A program made the translations under genes and the position numbers. From the NCBI RefSeq assembly GCF_001553605.1, contig NZ_CP014229.1, positions 475,001 to 539,000 of the forward strand: a stretch of 64,000 nt of DNA. Reading direction: 5' to 3'. The DNA comes from Desulfovibrio fairfieldensis. Its GTDB lineage: Bacteria > Desulfobacterota > Desulfovibrionia > Desulfovibrionales > Desulfovibrionaceae. The notes under the pieces were generated by a model. That model ran no database searches and was not told where the DNA came from. It saw only the letters and a list, made by a program, of their open reading frames with translations. Below, one piece after another: positions 42,856 to 51,801 of this stretch; positions within the stretch are counted from its first letter, which is position 1, and each line of letters opens with the position of its first letter.

Positions 42856-43293
42856 ATGGAACAGATTCCTTCTACCGAAAATACCGAGGCCCAGGCCGCG
42901 CGCCCGGGCCGCAAGCGTTATGCGGACGTTCCCCTGGCCGAAAAGCTGGCTGTCATCACGGCCTGGCTTGAAGAACACAAGGCGGAACGCATCGTCAGTC
43001 TCAATCTCACCGAGCAGGGCGGCTTTGCCGACGCCCTGCTGGTGCTCACCGCAGGGTCCATGCGCCATGCCCAGAGCCTGGCCGACGGGGTGGCCGCTCT
43101 CTGCCACGAACGCAATTACGAATATCTGCGCGTCGAGGGCTATGAGGCCGGACAGTGGATCCTTGTGGATCTGAACGACATCGTCATCAACATTTTTCTG
43201 GAGCCCGTGCGGGAGCTGTACCGTCTGGAGGCCCTCTGGGGCCAGTCTCCGGCCCGCGCGGCGGCCGGGCCCGGCGGGGAGGCCTCGGCATGA
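42856..43293 (+). CDS. rsfS: Ribosome silencing factor
   Basis: A 145-residue RsfS/YbeB/Iojap protein that binds L14 on the 50S subunit and blocks subunit joining in starvation. Family landmarks are EHKAERIVSLNLTEQGGFADALLVLTAGS, HAQSLADGV and GYEAGQWILVDLNDIVINIFL with the end RELYRLEALWG. The start at 42856 lacks a strong ribosome site, but the frame upstream has no better one. The stop overlaps the gpmI start (ATGA). Confidence 0.92.
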   Translation: MEQIPSTENTEAQAARPGRKRYADVPLAEKLAVITAWLEEHKAERIVSLNLTEQGGFADALLVLTAGSMRHAQSLADGVAALCHERNYEYLRVEGYEAGQWILVDLNDIVINIFLEPVRELYRLEALWGQSPARAAAGPGGEASA

Positions 43294-44858
43294 CCCCCAC
43301 CCTGCTGCTGATTCTTGACGGCTGGGGCCTGGCCGCGCCCACTCCCGGCAATGCGCCGTATCTCGCGCCCACTCCCAATCTGGACAACCTCAACGCTCGT
43401 TGCCCGCATGCGCAACTGACGGCCTCGGGCCGGGCCGTGGGCCTGCCTGAAGGCTACATGGGCAATTCCGAGGTGGGCCACTTGAACATCGGGGCCGGGC
43501 GCGTGGTCTACCAGGACATGACGCGTATCGACGTGGCCCTGGAGGACGGCTCCTTTGCCGCCAACCCGGTGCTCAATGGGCTGCTGGAAACGGTCAAAAA
43601 GAGCGGCGGCAGGCTGCATCTGGCGGGCCTGCTCTCGGACGGCGGCGTGCACAGCCATATCCGGCATCTGGAAGCCATCTGCGATATGGCCGCCCGTGCG
43701 GGCGTGCCCGTGCGGGTGCACTGCATCATGGACGGCCGCGACACGGACCCCAAAAGCGGCGTGGGCTTTGCGCGCGCGCTGGAGGAGCATCTCAAGGACC
43801 AGCCTTTGGCGCGCATTGCCGGTCTGGTGGGGCGTTTCTACGCCATGGACCGCGACAAGCGCTGGGACCGGGTCAAGGCCGCCTGGGATCTGCTGGTCCA
43901 CGGGCAGAGCGCGGAGGGCCGCGTGGCCCCGGACGCGGTGAAGGCCCTTGAGGTTTCCTATGCCGAGGGCATCACCGACGAGTTCGTCAAGCCCGTGCGC
44001 TGCGCAAGCGGTCCCCTTCCGGGTGGGGCCGAGGAGCCCGTAGGCATGGCCGACGGGGACGCGCTCTTTTTTTTCAATTTCCGGGCCGACCGCATGCGGG
44101 AGTTGACCCAGGCCTTTATCGAGCCGGATTTCAAGGGCTTTGAGCGCGGCACGCTGCCCAAACTGGCGGGCATCGGGTCCATGACCTCCTATGAGGCGCA
44201 TTTCGGCATTCCCGTGGCCTTTCCCAAGGAAGCCGTGACCATGGGCCTGGGCGAGGTGGTTTCGCGGGCCGGTCTGCGCCAGCTCCGCCTGGCGGAAACG
44301 GAAAAATACGCCCATGTGACCTACTTCTTCAACGGGGGCGTGGAAGAGCCCTTCCCCGGCGAAGACCGCATTCTGGTGCCGTCGCCGCGCGACGTGCCCA
44401 CCTATGACCTCAAACCGGCCATGAGCGCCCGCCAGGTCACCGACAAGTTTGTGGAAGCCTGGGACAAGGGCATTTACGACCTGGTGGTCTGTAATCTGGC
44501 CAACGGCGACATGGTGGGCCATACCGGCGTGCTCAAGGCGGCGGTGGAGGCCTGTGCCGTGGTGGACGAATGCGTGGGGCGCATGCTCAAAGCCGTGGAG
44601 GCGCGCAGCGGCCGCATGCTGATCATCGCGGACCACGGCAATTGCGAGGTCATGCTGACCCCCGAGGGGCAACCGCACACGGCGCACACTACCAATCCCG
44701 TGCCCTGCATTCTGTTGGAGCCGGGCGGCGCCGTCACAGCTCTGGCCGACGGCAAGCTGGCCGATGTGGCCCCGACCCTGCTCGGGCTCTGGGGCATGGA
44801 GCCCTCAGCGCCCATGACCGGCCGGAATCTGGCCGCCAAAGAGGTGCGGCATGGCTGA
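43290..44858 (+). CDS. gpmI: Cofactor-independent phosphoglycerate mutase
   Basis: A 522-residue Mn-dependent enzyme converting 3- and 2-phosphoglycerate in glycolysis and gluconeogenesis. LLLILDGWGLA gives the first metal ligands and GNSEVGHLNIGAGRVVYQD the phospho-serine site. HCIMDGRDTDPKSG, FNFRADRMRELTQAF, CNLANGDMVGHTG and LIIADHGNCEVM complete the active site. It overlaps rsfS by four bases and the next gene by eight, forming an operon. Confidence 0.96.
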   Translation: MTPTLLLILDGWGLAAPTPGNAPYLAPTPNLDNLNARCPHAQLTASGRAVGLPEGYMGNSEVGHLNIGAGRVVYQDMTRIDVALEDGSFAANPVLNGLLETVKKSGGRLHLAGLLSDGGVHSHIRHLEAICDMAARAGVPVRVHCIMDGRDTDPKSGVGFARALEEHLKDQPLARIAGLVGRFYAMDRDKRWDRVKAAWDLLVHGQSAEGRVAPDAVKALEVSYAEGITDEFVKPVRCASGPLPGGAEEPVGMADGDALFFFNFRADRMRELTQAFIEPDFKGFERGTLPKLAGIGSMTSYEAHFGIPVAFPKEAVTMGLGEVVSRAGLRQLRLAETEKYAHVTYFFNGGVEEPFPGEDRILVPSPRDVPTYDLKPAMSARQVTDKFVEAWDKGIYDLVVCNLANGDMVGHTGVLKAAVEACAVVDECVGRMLKAVEARSGRMLIIADHGNCEVMLTPEGQPHTAHTTNPVPCILLEPGGAVTALADGKLADVAPTLLGLWGMEPSAPMTGRNLAAKEVRHG

Positions 44859-45096
44859 CAAGAAAAACCGTCCCCTGACGCCCGTGCCGCCGGACGGCAT
44901 GGAAATCCTCTTCTTCTACCAGTGCCCGCAATGCGGCAAGCACATCCCTCTGGTCAGCCCCACGGAACCTCGGATGATCTCCTGCGATGCTTGCGGCCTT
45001 GCCTTCCCCATCATCCCGGTGGACGAGCACGGCCTGCATTATGTGCGGATCATGCTGGCCGGGGGCAAGGCGGCGGCGGACCCGGACTTTTTATAG
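44851..45096 (+). CDS. Small zinc-ribbon protein
   Basis: An 81-residue protein with two CxxC pairs (YQCPQCGKHIP and ISCDACGLAFP) forming a zinc ribbon, and a C-terminal extension HYVRIMLAGGKAAADPDF. It overlaps the gpmI end by eight bases. The function is unknown. Confidence 0.8.
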   Translation: MADKKNRPLTPVPPDGMEILFFYQCPQCGKHIPLVSPTEPRMISCDACGLAFPIIPVDEHGLHYVRIMLAGGKAAADPDFL

Positions 45097-45116
45097 CTTT
45101 ATGTATGTTGCCGTGC

Positions 45117-45146
45117 CAGCAGCCGGTCCTTCGGGGCCGGTTTTTT
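45117..45146 (+). terminator. Terminator of the rsfS-gpmI operon
   Basis: Hairpin with GCCGGTCC, loop TTCG, GGGCCGG and six T residues. Confidence 0.85.
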
Positions 45147-45198
45147 CTTTGTCTTGGGGCGAAGCCGCGAGGCGGTAAAAATTTTTTTACAAAAAGCC

Positions 45199-45227
45199 TT
45201 GCCTTCCTACACGAAAGCCGATAAACG
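45199..45227 (+). promoter_or_regulatory. Candidate porin promoter
   Basis: TTGCCT, a 17-base spacer and TAAACG, about 70 bases before the porin ATG. Confidence 0.35.
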
Positions 45228-45297
45228 GTATGTCAACCTGTATGGGACAGGACAACTTTTTTAACTTTTTGAGGGCTCAACAAGAGGAAGGAAAAAC

Positions 45298-46851
45298 ATG
45301 AAACGTATCTGTACGCTTCTGTTGGCGGCTAGTATGCTGCTGGGCGTGGCGACGGGCGCCAGCGCCATTGATTTCAAGGCCAAGGGCCAGTGGCTGATGG
45401 GCTTCGCCGGCGGCGAAAATCAGCTGATCAACAAGACCCGTACCGGCAACGGCCCCAAAGAAAAGCTGAACAGCAACGACAAGTTCGCCGCGCAGCAGCG
45501 CGTGCGCTTGCAGTTGGATGCCGTGGCCTCCGAATCTCTGTCGGGCACGGTCTTCTTTGAAATCGGCAACCAGGTCTGGGGTTCCAACCGCGCGGGTGTG
45601 GGCGGCGGCGCTCTGGGCGCTGACGGCGCCAACACCATCAAGCTCAAGCGCGCCTATATCGACTGGATGGTGCCGCAGACCGACCTGAAGTTCCGCATGG
45701 GCATCCAGGGCGTGACCCTGCCCAACAAGGCCGGTGGTTCCGCCATCATGGACACCGACGCCGCCGGCATCACCGCCTCCTACCAGTTCAACGAGAATGT
45801 CGGCCTCACCGCCTTGTGGGCGCGTCCCGCCAATGACAACTATCTCGGCTATAAGAGGGGCGGCAACGAGCACTACAATCAGAACTTCTTGGACAACATG
45901 GACTTGTTCGCCCTGATGGTGCCCGTGAAGCTGGACGGCTTTGAAATCACCCCGTGGGCCTTGTACGGCGCGGCCGGCAAGAACACCCTCACGGATCTTG
46001 GTTCCACGGCTGACGGCAATCTGCCCTTCACCACGCGTCCCTACTTCGGTACTCCCAACAATCTTGCTAATGAGATGGGGGGCATTACTTACGGCAATAT
46101 TGGCAAAACCAGCAAGGCCTATGGCTCCATGTTCTGGGCCGGTCTGCCTTTCGCCATCACCGCCTGGGATCCGCTGAACATCGAAGTGGACATCAACTAC
46201 GGCTATGTGGAAAGCATGGGCCGCTATGACGCCTACAAAAATGGGAACACCGTTCACAAGCGCGGCAGCACCGAGCGTCAGGGCTGGCTGGCCAAAGCCC
46301 TGGTGGAATACAAGATGGATTGGGGCGTTCCCGGCATCTTCGGTTGGTATGGTTCCGGCGACGACGGCAATGTCAAGAACGGTTCCGAGCGCATGCCTTC
46401 CATCGTGCCCATGGGCAACTTCACTTCCTTCATGGGCGACGGCAACTACGGCTGGATGTGGGTTGACAACTCCCTGGAATACGCCGGCACTTGGGGTATT
46501 GGCCTGCAGGTCCGCGACATGAGCTTCCTGGAAGACCTCAAGCACACCTTCCGCGTGGCCTACTGGGGCGGCACCAACAGCCCGTCCATGGCCAAGTACA
46601 TGGAGACCGCCTATTCCTGGAATGAAGGCTGGGGCAGCAACGCCTCCCCGTACCTGACCACCAACGACGGTCTGCTGGAGCTCAACCTGGTCAACTCCTA
46701 CCAGATGTATGAAAACTTCGACGTGAACCTGGAGCTGGGCTACATTGCCAACTTTGTTGACAATGACACCTGGAAGAAGGCCAACAACTCCAGCTCCTTC
46801 CAGAAGCAGGACGCCTGGAAGGCCCAGCTGATCTTCGCGTACAGCTTCTAA
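45298..46851 (+). CDS. Outer-membrane homotrimeric porin
   Basis: A 517-residue protein. Residues 1-23 are a signal peptide (LLLAASMLLGVATGASA). The mature chain begins IDFKAKGQWLMGFAGGENQL and shows alternating aromatic strands (RAYIDWMVPQTDLKFRMGIQ, VDINYGYVESMGRYDAYKNG) and the terminal strand QLIFAYSF, ending in Phe. This matches the abundant Desulfovibrio porin family. Codon use is strongly biased to C-ending codons, suggesting high expression. AGGAAGG precedes the ATG. Confidence 0.92.
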   Translation: MKRICTLLLAASMLLGVATGASAIDFKAKGQWLMGFAGGENQLINKTRTGNGPKEKLNSNDKFAAQQRVRLQLDAVASESLSGTVFFEIGNQVWGSNRAGVGGGALGADGANTIKLKRAYIDWMVPQTDLKFRMGIQGVTLPNKAGGSAIMDTDAAGITASYQFNENVGLTALWARPANDNYLGYKRGGNEHYNQNFLDNMDLFALMVPVKLDGFEITPWALYGAAGKNTLTDLGSTADGNLPFTTRPYFGTPNNLANEMGGITYGNIGKTSKAYGSMFWAGLPFAITAWDPLNIEVDINYGYVESMGRYDAYKNGNTVHKRGSTERQGWLAKALVEYKMDWGVPGIFGWYGSGDDGNVKNGSERMPSIVPMGNFTSFMGDGNYGWMWVDNSLEYAGTWGIGLQVRDMSFLEDLKHTFRVAYWGGTNSPSMAKYMETAYSWNEGWGSNASPYLTTNDGLLELNLVNSYQMYENFDVNLELGYIANFVDNDTWKKANNSSSFQKQDAWKAQLIFAYSF

Positions 46852-46890
46852 GCCCGATTCTGCGCGGGATTTATCCCGTAGGATGATTGT

Positions 46891-46918
46891 AAAAGGGGGA
46901 GCCTCGACTCCCCCTTTT
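46891..46918 (+). terminator. Porin terminator
   Basis: Stem AAAAGGGGGAG with CTCCCCCTTTT around loop CCTCGA. Confidence 0.85.
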
Positions 46919-47037
46919 CGCGTCTGTTTTCCGGCTTGCCTGCTTGTAGCGCGGGGAGTAGGCTGCGAAAAATTGGCGACGGGCGTGACTGCAAGGCATG
47001 CCCCGCCGGGGAGAATCGCCATCAAGGAGAAGGGAGC

Positions 47038-48405
47038 ATGGAAGAGCTGACAAAACTGGTCCAGAATATCAACAGCGTGCTGTGGGGCGTATATTGCCTG
47101 ATCCCCTTGCTGGTGGGCACGGGCATTTATTATACGTTTCGCCTGAAATTCGTGCAGATCCGCAAATTCGGCAAAGTAGTCCGCTATACCTTCGGCGACC
47201 TGACGCTCTTCGGCAAAAAGGCCGGCAAGGACGGCATGACTTCCTTCCAGTCCCTGGCAACGGCCATTGCCGCCCAGGTGGGCACGGGCAATCTGGCCGG
47301 CGCGGCCACAGCCATTGCCATGGGCGGTCCCGGCGCCATTTTCTGGATGTGGATAGCCGCCTTTTTCGGCATGGCCACCATCTTCGCTGAAGCCGTGCTG
47401 GCCCAGCTGTACAAGACCCGCGATTCCGAAGGCCATGTTACCGGCGGCCCGGCCTACTATATTTCCAAGGGCCTGGGCTGCAAATGGCTGGCCGCTTTCT
47501 TTTCCGTGGCCATCATCATTGCCCTGGGCTTCATCGGCAACATGGTCCAGGCCAATTCCATTGCCGACGCCTTCCATTCCGCATTCAGCATTCCCACCTG
47601 GATCATCGGCGTGATTCTGGCCCTGCTGGCCGGTTTCGTCTTTTTCGGCGGCATGCGCCGTATCGCGGCCACCACGGAAAAGATCGTGCCGCTCATGGCC
47701 GTGCTTTATCTGGCTGGCGGCCTCTGGGTGCTGCTGACCCACCTGGACATGCTGCTGCCCGCTTTCAAGATGATTTTTGTGGGCGCGTTCGACCCCTCGG
47801 CGGCCACCGGCGGCCTGATCGGCGCGGGCGTCAAGGAGGCCATGCGCTATGGCGTGGCCCGCGGCCTCTTTTCCAATGAGGCGGGCATGGGCTCAACGCC
47901 GCACGCCCATGCCGTGGCCAAGGTCAAGTACCCGGCCCAGCAGGGTTTTGTGGCCATTATGGGCGTGTTTGTGGATACCTTTGTGGTCCTGAACATGACC
48001 GCCTTCGTTATCTTCGTCACCGGGGCCATTGACGGCAGCACCACGGGCATCGCCCTGACCCAGAAGGCCTTTGAGACCGGCCTGGGCTCCACGGGCTACG
48101 GCTTCGGTTTTGTGGCGGTCTGCCTCTTCTTTTTCGCTTTTTCCACCATTATCGGCTGGTATTTCTTCGCGGAGCAGAACATCAAGTATCTCTTCGGGGT
48201 CGGTGCCGTGCCGGTCTTCCGGGTGCTGGTCATGGGTTTTCTGGTGCTGGGCTCCTTTCTCCAGGTCAACCTTGTCTGGGAGCTGGCCGACATGTTCAAC
48301 GGCCTGATGGCCCTGCCCAACCTGGTGGCCCTGATCGGCCTGGCCAAGCTGGTGTCCAGGGCCTTGGACGATTATGAGGAGCATGGCGCCAACGCGCCAC
48401 TATGA
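47038..48405 (+). CDS. Sodium:alanine symporter (AGCS family)
   Basis: A 455-residue inner-membrane amino-acid carrier. Family signatures: SLATAIAAQVGTGNLAGAATAI (the AGCS motif), FWMWIAAFFGMATIFAEAVLAQ, and GVARGLFSNEAGMGSTPHAHA. About ten or eleven membrane helices. It probably imports alanine or glycine with Na+. The start at 47038 lies behind GGAG; the longer frame from 46936 crosses the porin terminator region. Confidence 0.94.
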   Translation: MEELTKLVQNINSVLWGVYCLIPLLVGTGIYYTFRLKFVQIRKFGKVVRYTFGDLTLFGKKAGKDGMTSFQSLATAIAAQVGTGNLAGAATAIAMGGPGAIFWMWIAAFFGMATIFAEAVLAQLYKTRDSEGHVTGGPAYYISKGLGCKWLAAFFSVAIIIALGFIGNMVQANSIADAFHSAFSIPTWIIGVILALLAGFVFFGGMRRIAATTEKIVPLMAVLYLAGGLWVLLTHLDMLLPAFKMIFVGAFDPSAATGGLIGAGVKEAMRYGVARGLFSNEAGMGSTPHAHAVAKVKYPAQQGFVAIMGVFVDTFVVLNMTAFVIFVTGAIDGSTTGIALTQKAFETGLGSTGYGFGFVAVCLFFFAFSTIIGWYFFAEQNIKYLFGVGAVPVFRVLVMGFLVLGSFLQVNLVWELADMFNGLMALPNLVALIGLAKLVSRALDDYEEHGANAPL

Positions 48406-48424
48406 TCCTCCCGTGTGAATGCTG

Positions 48425-48463
48425 CGAGGCCCCCGCATGTTCGACAGGCATGCGGGGGCCTCG
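48425..48463 (+). terminator. Terminator of the AGCS symporter gene
   Basis: A 15-bp perfect stem CGAGGCCCCCGCATG with its complement, then GTGTTTTG. Confidence 0.75.
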
Positions 48464-48469
48464 TGTTTT

Positions 48470-48668
48470 GGGAGGGAAGGAAAGCTTCCGGAGCGTGTTC
48501 CGTTTGAAATGCAGCGCATTCCAGACCCTAGGGCAGATTCCCTTTGAAACGTGTAGCGTTTCAAAGGGTTCATTTGGGCAAAAATCGCATTTTTGCCCAA
48601 ATCCACGCCGCTTCGCGGCGCGCCTCACCGTGTTCGGCGTTAGAGCATTTCAAAGTTGAAATGCTCTA
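48470..48668. repeat. R3/R4 repeats downstream of pstA
   Basis: It contains CCCTTTGAAACGTGTAGCGTTTCAAAGGG, a GGGCAAAAATCGCATTTTTGCCC hairpin, a CCGCTTCGCGGCGCG stem, and finally AGAGCATTTCAAAG/TTGAAATGCTCTA. The last arm includes the stop codon of pstA. Confidence 0.75.
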
Positions 48669-49544
48669 GCGTCGGCGTTGCAGATGATCCCGCAGCAACA
48701 CGGCCAGCAGATTCATGCCCAGCACCAGCAGGATCAGCACCAGACCCGTGCCGTATTGCAGGGGGCGGGTTTTTTCGATCTCCGTGCCCGCAGTGGCCAG
48801 CACATACATATGGTAGGGCAGGGCCATGACCGCGCTGAAAATCGAGTCCGGCGTCTTGGGCGTGTAGAACACGGCGGCGGTGAACATGATGGCCGCGGTT
48901 TCACCGGCGGCTCGGGCCACGCCCAGAATGGCTCCGGTGAGCATGCCGGGCAGGGCGCAGGGCAGCACCACGCGGGCGATGGTCTGGGATTTGGTGGCTC
49001 CCAGGGCGAGAGAGGCCTCGCGGTAGGTGTCCGGCACGGAGCGCAGGGCTTCCTCGGCCGTGCCGATGATCACCGGCAAGGTCAGCACGGCCAGGGTCAG
49101 CACCCCGGAAAGGATGCTCACCCCGAAACCGCAGAAGGTCACGAAAAAGGACAGGCCGAACAGGCCGAAGACCACCGAGGGCACCCCGGCCAGATTGTTC
49201 ACGCCCAGGCGTACATAACGGGCGAAGGCGTTGCGCTTGGCATATTCGTGCAGATACACGGCCGAGGCCACGCCCATGGGAAAGGCCAGCAAAAGCGCGC
49301 CCAGGGACAGGATGGCCGTGCCCAGAATACAGGGCCAGATGCCGCCCTCGGTCATCATCTTGCGCGGCGGTTCGGTGAGGAATTCCCAGGACAGGGCGGG
49401 TAAGCCGTGCCAGAGCAGAAAGGCGCACACGCCGACCAGAGCCAGCACGTTGACGGCGGCGATGCACCGCAGCAGCCAGAACATGGCGGCCTGGCGGCAG
49501 AGGCGGGAGCGGCTGGAGGAAATGCCGGGGGACAGAGCTGACAT
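48666..49544 (-). CDS. pstA: Phosphate ABC transporter permease PstA
   Basis: A 292-residue inner-membrane permease with about six helices. It has the ABC-permease EAA loop in YREASLALGATKSQTIARVVLPCALPGMLTG and GVARAAGETAAIMFTAA. It pairs with PstC to pass phosphate delivered by PstS, powered by PstB. It is the last gene of the pstS-pstC-pstA transcript. The TAG stop lies in an R3 hairpin, which may end or stabilise the message. Confidence 0.95.
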   Translation of the reverse strand: MSALSPGISSSRSRLCRQAAMFWLLRCIAAVNVLALVGVCAFLLWHGLPALSWEFLTEPPRKMMTEGGIWPCILGTAILSLGALLLAFPMGVASAVYLHEYAKRNAFARYVRLGVNNLAGVPSVVFGLFGLSFFVTFCGFGVSILSGVLTLAVLTLPVIIGTAEEALRSVPDTYREASLALGATKSQTIARVVLPCALPGMLTGAILGVARAAGETAAIMFTAAVFYTPKTPDSIFSAVMALPYHMYVLATAGTEIEKTRPLQYGTGLVLILLVLGMNLLAVLLRDHLQRRR

Positions 49545-49652
49545 GGGAGGTGATCCTCTGATTTTTCAAAGTTGAAATATGAGGCAGCGTGGATTCAGCC
49601 GAAGCGACCGAATGAACCTTTGGAGCGCAAAGAGTTTCAAAGGTAATTTTCT
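49545..49652. repeat. Repeat fragments between pstC and pstA
   Basis: 108 bp with TTTTTCAAAGTTGAAATAT, GCAGCGTGGATTCAGCCGAAGCGACCGAA (R4 fragment, split here by position) and GAGTTTCAAAGGTAATTTTCTCTAGAG. The last arm contains the pstC stop codon. Confidence 0.6.
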
Positions 49653-50543
49653 CTAGAGACCGGACGAACCGGCCTGGCGGTGTTTTTCGGCAATGTGTCC
49701 GGCCGCCAGATTAAAGGCCAGGGTCAGGAAAAAGAGCACGATGCCGATGGCGAACAGGGCGTGGTAGTGATCGCTGCGGAAGGGCGCTTCGGCCATTTCG
49801 GCCGCGATGGAGGCGGGCATGGGCCGCACCGGGTCCAGCAGGGAGGTGGGGATCAGGCCCGCGCCCCCGGCCACCATCAGCACCACCATGGTTTCGCCGA
49901 TGGCCCGTGACATGCCCAGCATCACCGCCGTGCCGATGCCGGAAAGCGCGGCCGGAATGACCACCCGCACGGTGGTCTGCCAGCGCGTGGCCCCCAGGGC
50001 CAGAGAGGCTTCGCGCAGATCGCGGGGCACGCTGTACAGGGCGTCCTCGGAGACCGAACAGATGGTGGGCACGCTCATCAGGGCCAGGACCAGGGATGCG
50101 TTGAGCAGGTTCAGGCCCGTGGCCGCGCCGAGCCAGTCCTGGATGACGGGGGCCAGCACCACCATGCCCAGAAAGCCCAGTACCACCGAGGGCAGGGCGG
50201 CCAGCAGCTCCACAAAGGGCTTGATGATCCGGCGCACGCCCGGATGGGCGATCTCCGTCAGGTACACGGCGGTCAGCACGCCCAGGGGCACGGCAAGCAG
50301 GGAGGAAAACAGGGTCACCGCCAGCGAGGCCATGAGCAGAGGAAAGATGCCGAACAGCCCGGGATCTTCCGTGGGATACCAGAGCCGCCCGAAAAGGAAG
50401 TCGAAAACCGAATAATGGGCGAACAGCGGCAGGCCTTCCATAAACAGAAAAAGCACAATGCCCGCCAGCGCCAGCAGGGAACTTCCGGCCACGCCGGTAA
50501 GACTGTATTGGACGATTTTTTCCTTGAGATCGGCTCTGCGCAT
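49653..50543 (-). CDS. pstC: Phosphate ABC transporter permease PstC
   Basis: A 296-residue permease, six helices. FDFLFGRLWYPTEDPGLFGIFPLL and LREASLALGATRWQTTVRVVIPAALSG, then GMSRAIGETMVVLMVAGGAGLIP, are PstC signatures. The start at 50543 has GGGGGAG six bases upstream; the longer frame includes the intergenic hairpin. It follows pstS after a 187-base gap containing R1j and a strong hairpin. Confidence 0.95.
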   Translation of the reverse strand: MRRADLKEKIVQYSLTGVAGSSLLALAGIVLFLFMEGLPLFAHYSVFDFLFGRLWYPTEDPGLFGIFPLLMASLAVTLFSSLLAVPLGVLTAVYLTEIAHPGVRRIIKPFVELLAALPSVVLGFLGMVVLAPVIQDWLGAATGLNLLNASLVLALMSVPTICSVSEDALYSVPRDLREASLALGATRWQTTVRVVIPAALSGIGTAVMLGMSRAIGETMVVLMVAGGAGLIPTSLLDPVRPMPASIAAEMAEAPFRSDHYHALFAIGIVLFFLTLAFNLAAGHIAEKHRQAGSSGL

Positions 50544-50554
50544 GGCTTTCTCCC

Positions 50555-50592
50555 CCAATGGCGGGTTCTTTAAGGAAAGAACCCGCCATTGG
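50555..50592. terminator. Strong hairpin between pstS and pstC
   Basis: A 17-bp stem CCAATGGCGGGTTCTTT with its complement around AAGG, directly before the pstC ribosome site. It probably causes partial termination or protects the pstS message, so that the binding protein is made in excess. Confidence 0.7.
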
Positions 50593-50601
50593 ACTGGTGG
50601 T

Positions 50602-50732
50602 TTAAACACGGCGGGGATTTTGTTTACCGGCAAGGCAGGCAAGTGGCCCGGCGCGCGGAGCGTAGCCGCCTACGTGACCAAGCCGGGCCACGCCGCCTAA
50701 CGCCGCCGGTGGGCAAAAGCGCGGCGTGTTTA
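50602..50732. repeat. R1j: long-hairpin repeat at the pstS end
   Basis: The ends TTAAACACGGCG and GCGGCGTGTTTAA pair. The core is GGAGCGTAGCCGCCTACGTGACC. The pstS stop codon (TAA at 50732-50730) lies in the terminal stem. Confidence 0.82.
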
Positions 50733-51548
50733 ATGGGCCAGGGGCACATACCCCACTTCCCGCACACTCTTCTGCCCCTTGCCCGGATCCAGCAGGTAGT
50801 CCACCAGGGCCTTGACCTCGCCGGTGGGCTGGCCGTCAGTGAAGATGTACAGTTCACGCGCCACGGGCCATTGCTTGGAAAGCGCGGTCTGGGCGCTGGC
50901 CTGCACATTGTTGACCTTGAGCCCCTTGGTGGATTTGTCCAGATAGCCCAGGCCGATGTAGCCGACGGCGTTCTTGTTGTTGGACACGGCCTGCACCACA
51001 GCGCCGTTGGAGGCCTGCATCAGGGCCGCCGGGGTCACGCGTTCCTTGTTCATGACCAGTTCTTCCCAGCATTCAAAAGTGCCGGAGGAGGTGTCGCGGG
51101 AAATGATCACGATCTTGGCGTCAGCGCCGCCCAATTCCTTCCAGTTGGTGACCTTGCCGGTGTAGATGTCCCTGAGCTGCTGGGTGGTCAGGCCGCTGAC
51201 CGTGTTGGACGGATGGACCACGGGCACGATGGCGTCCACAGCGATGGCCGTGCGTACGGGCGTGACGCCGTTCTTGTCGGCGGCGGCTTTTTCCTTGCCC
51301 TTGATGTCGCGCGAGCTCATGGCCACATCGCACTGTTTGTCGATGAGCGCCTTGATGCCGTTGCCCGAACCGCCGCCGGAGATGCTCAACTGCACGCCTG
51401 GGTGGGAGGCCATGAAGGCCTCGCCGGCCTTCTGCATCACGGGCAGCACCGTGGTGGAACCGTTGATGACGATTTCCCGGGCCGCCAGGGCCGGGGTGCT
51501 GAGGCTCAGAACCGTCAGGGCCGTGACCAGCATTTTGCCGATAGTCAT
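50730..51548 (-). CDS. pstS: Periplasmic phosphate-binding protein PstS
   Basis: A 272-residue protein. Signal peptide of about 22 residues (MLVTALTVLSLSTPALAA). Phosphate contacts are in INGSTTVLPV, SGGGSGNG, SSRDIKG and SRDTSSGTFECWEE. First gene of the minus-strand pst transcript, with a Pho box 76-93 bases upstream of the ATG. Confidence 0.96.
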   Translation of the reverse strand: MTIGKMLVTALTVLSLSTPALAAREIVINGSTTVLPVMQKAGEAFMASHPGVQLSISGGGSGNGIKALIDKQCDVAMSSRDIKGKEKAAADKNGVTPVRTAIAVDAIVPVVHPSNTVSGLTTQQLRDIYTGKVTNWKELGGADAKIVIISRDTSSGTFECWEELVMNKERVTPAALMQASNGAVVQAVSNNKNAVGYIGLGYLDKSTKGLKVNNVQASAQTALSKQWPVARELYIFTDGQPTGEVKALVDYLLDPGKGQKSVREVGYVPLAH

Positions 51549-51623
51549 TCCGTACTCTCCTTAGGGTTTGCGAAGGTGCCGCGCGGGGAAGCTCCCCGCG
51601 CGTTTTCCTTTTGACCGGCCTCT

Positions 51624-51641
51624 GTTACAGAATGATGACAG
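51624..51641 (-). promoter_or_regulatory. Pho box for pstS
   Basis: On the minus strand CTGTCAT, CATT, CTGTAAC: the 7-4-7 direct-repeat layout of PhoB sites, close to the E. coli consensus. Confidence 0.8.
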
Positions 51642-51718
51642 GAAGGCGAAGACTGCGTGAATCCGGGCCGGACGCCTGTCGAAGCCTTGTCCGGCGCGGA
51701 AATCGGGCGTTGAAGCGC

Positions 51719-51736
51719 TTGTCACGCGATTGTAAC
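51719..51736 (+). promoter_or_regulatory. Pho box for phoB
   Basis: TTGTCAC, GCGA, TTGTAAC, again 7-4-7, facing phoB, so the regulator can control its own operon. An inverted pair CAATGTCA (51736) and TGACATTG (51761) follows. Confidence 0.7.
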
Positions 51737-51801
51737 AATGTCACCACCTGTTTGGCGCAATGACATTGTTAACTGGCTCCGCAGCACAGAGGAAAAGATA
51801 T

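Noticed and set aside
45277..47742. 821-codon minus-strand frame opposite the porin and symporter
   Set aside because: It spans two well-supported genes and a terminator and has no family features.
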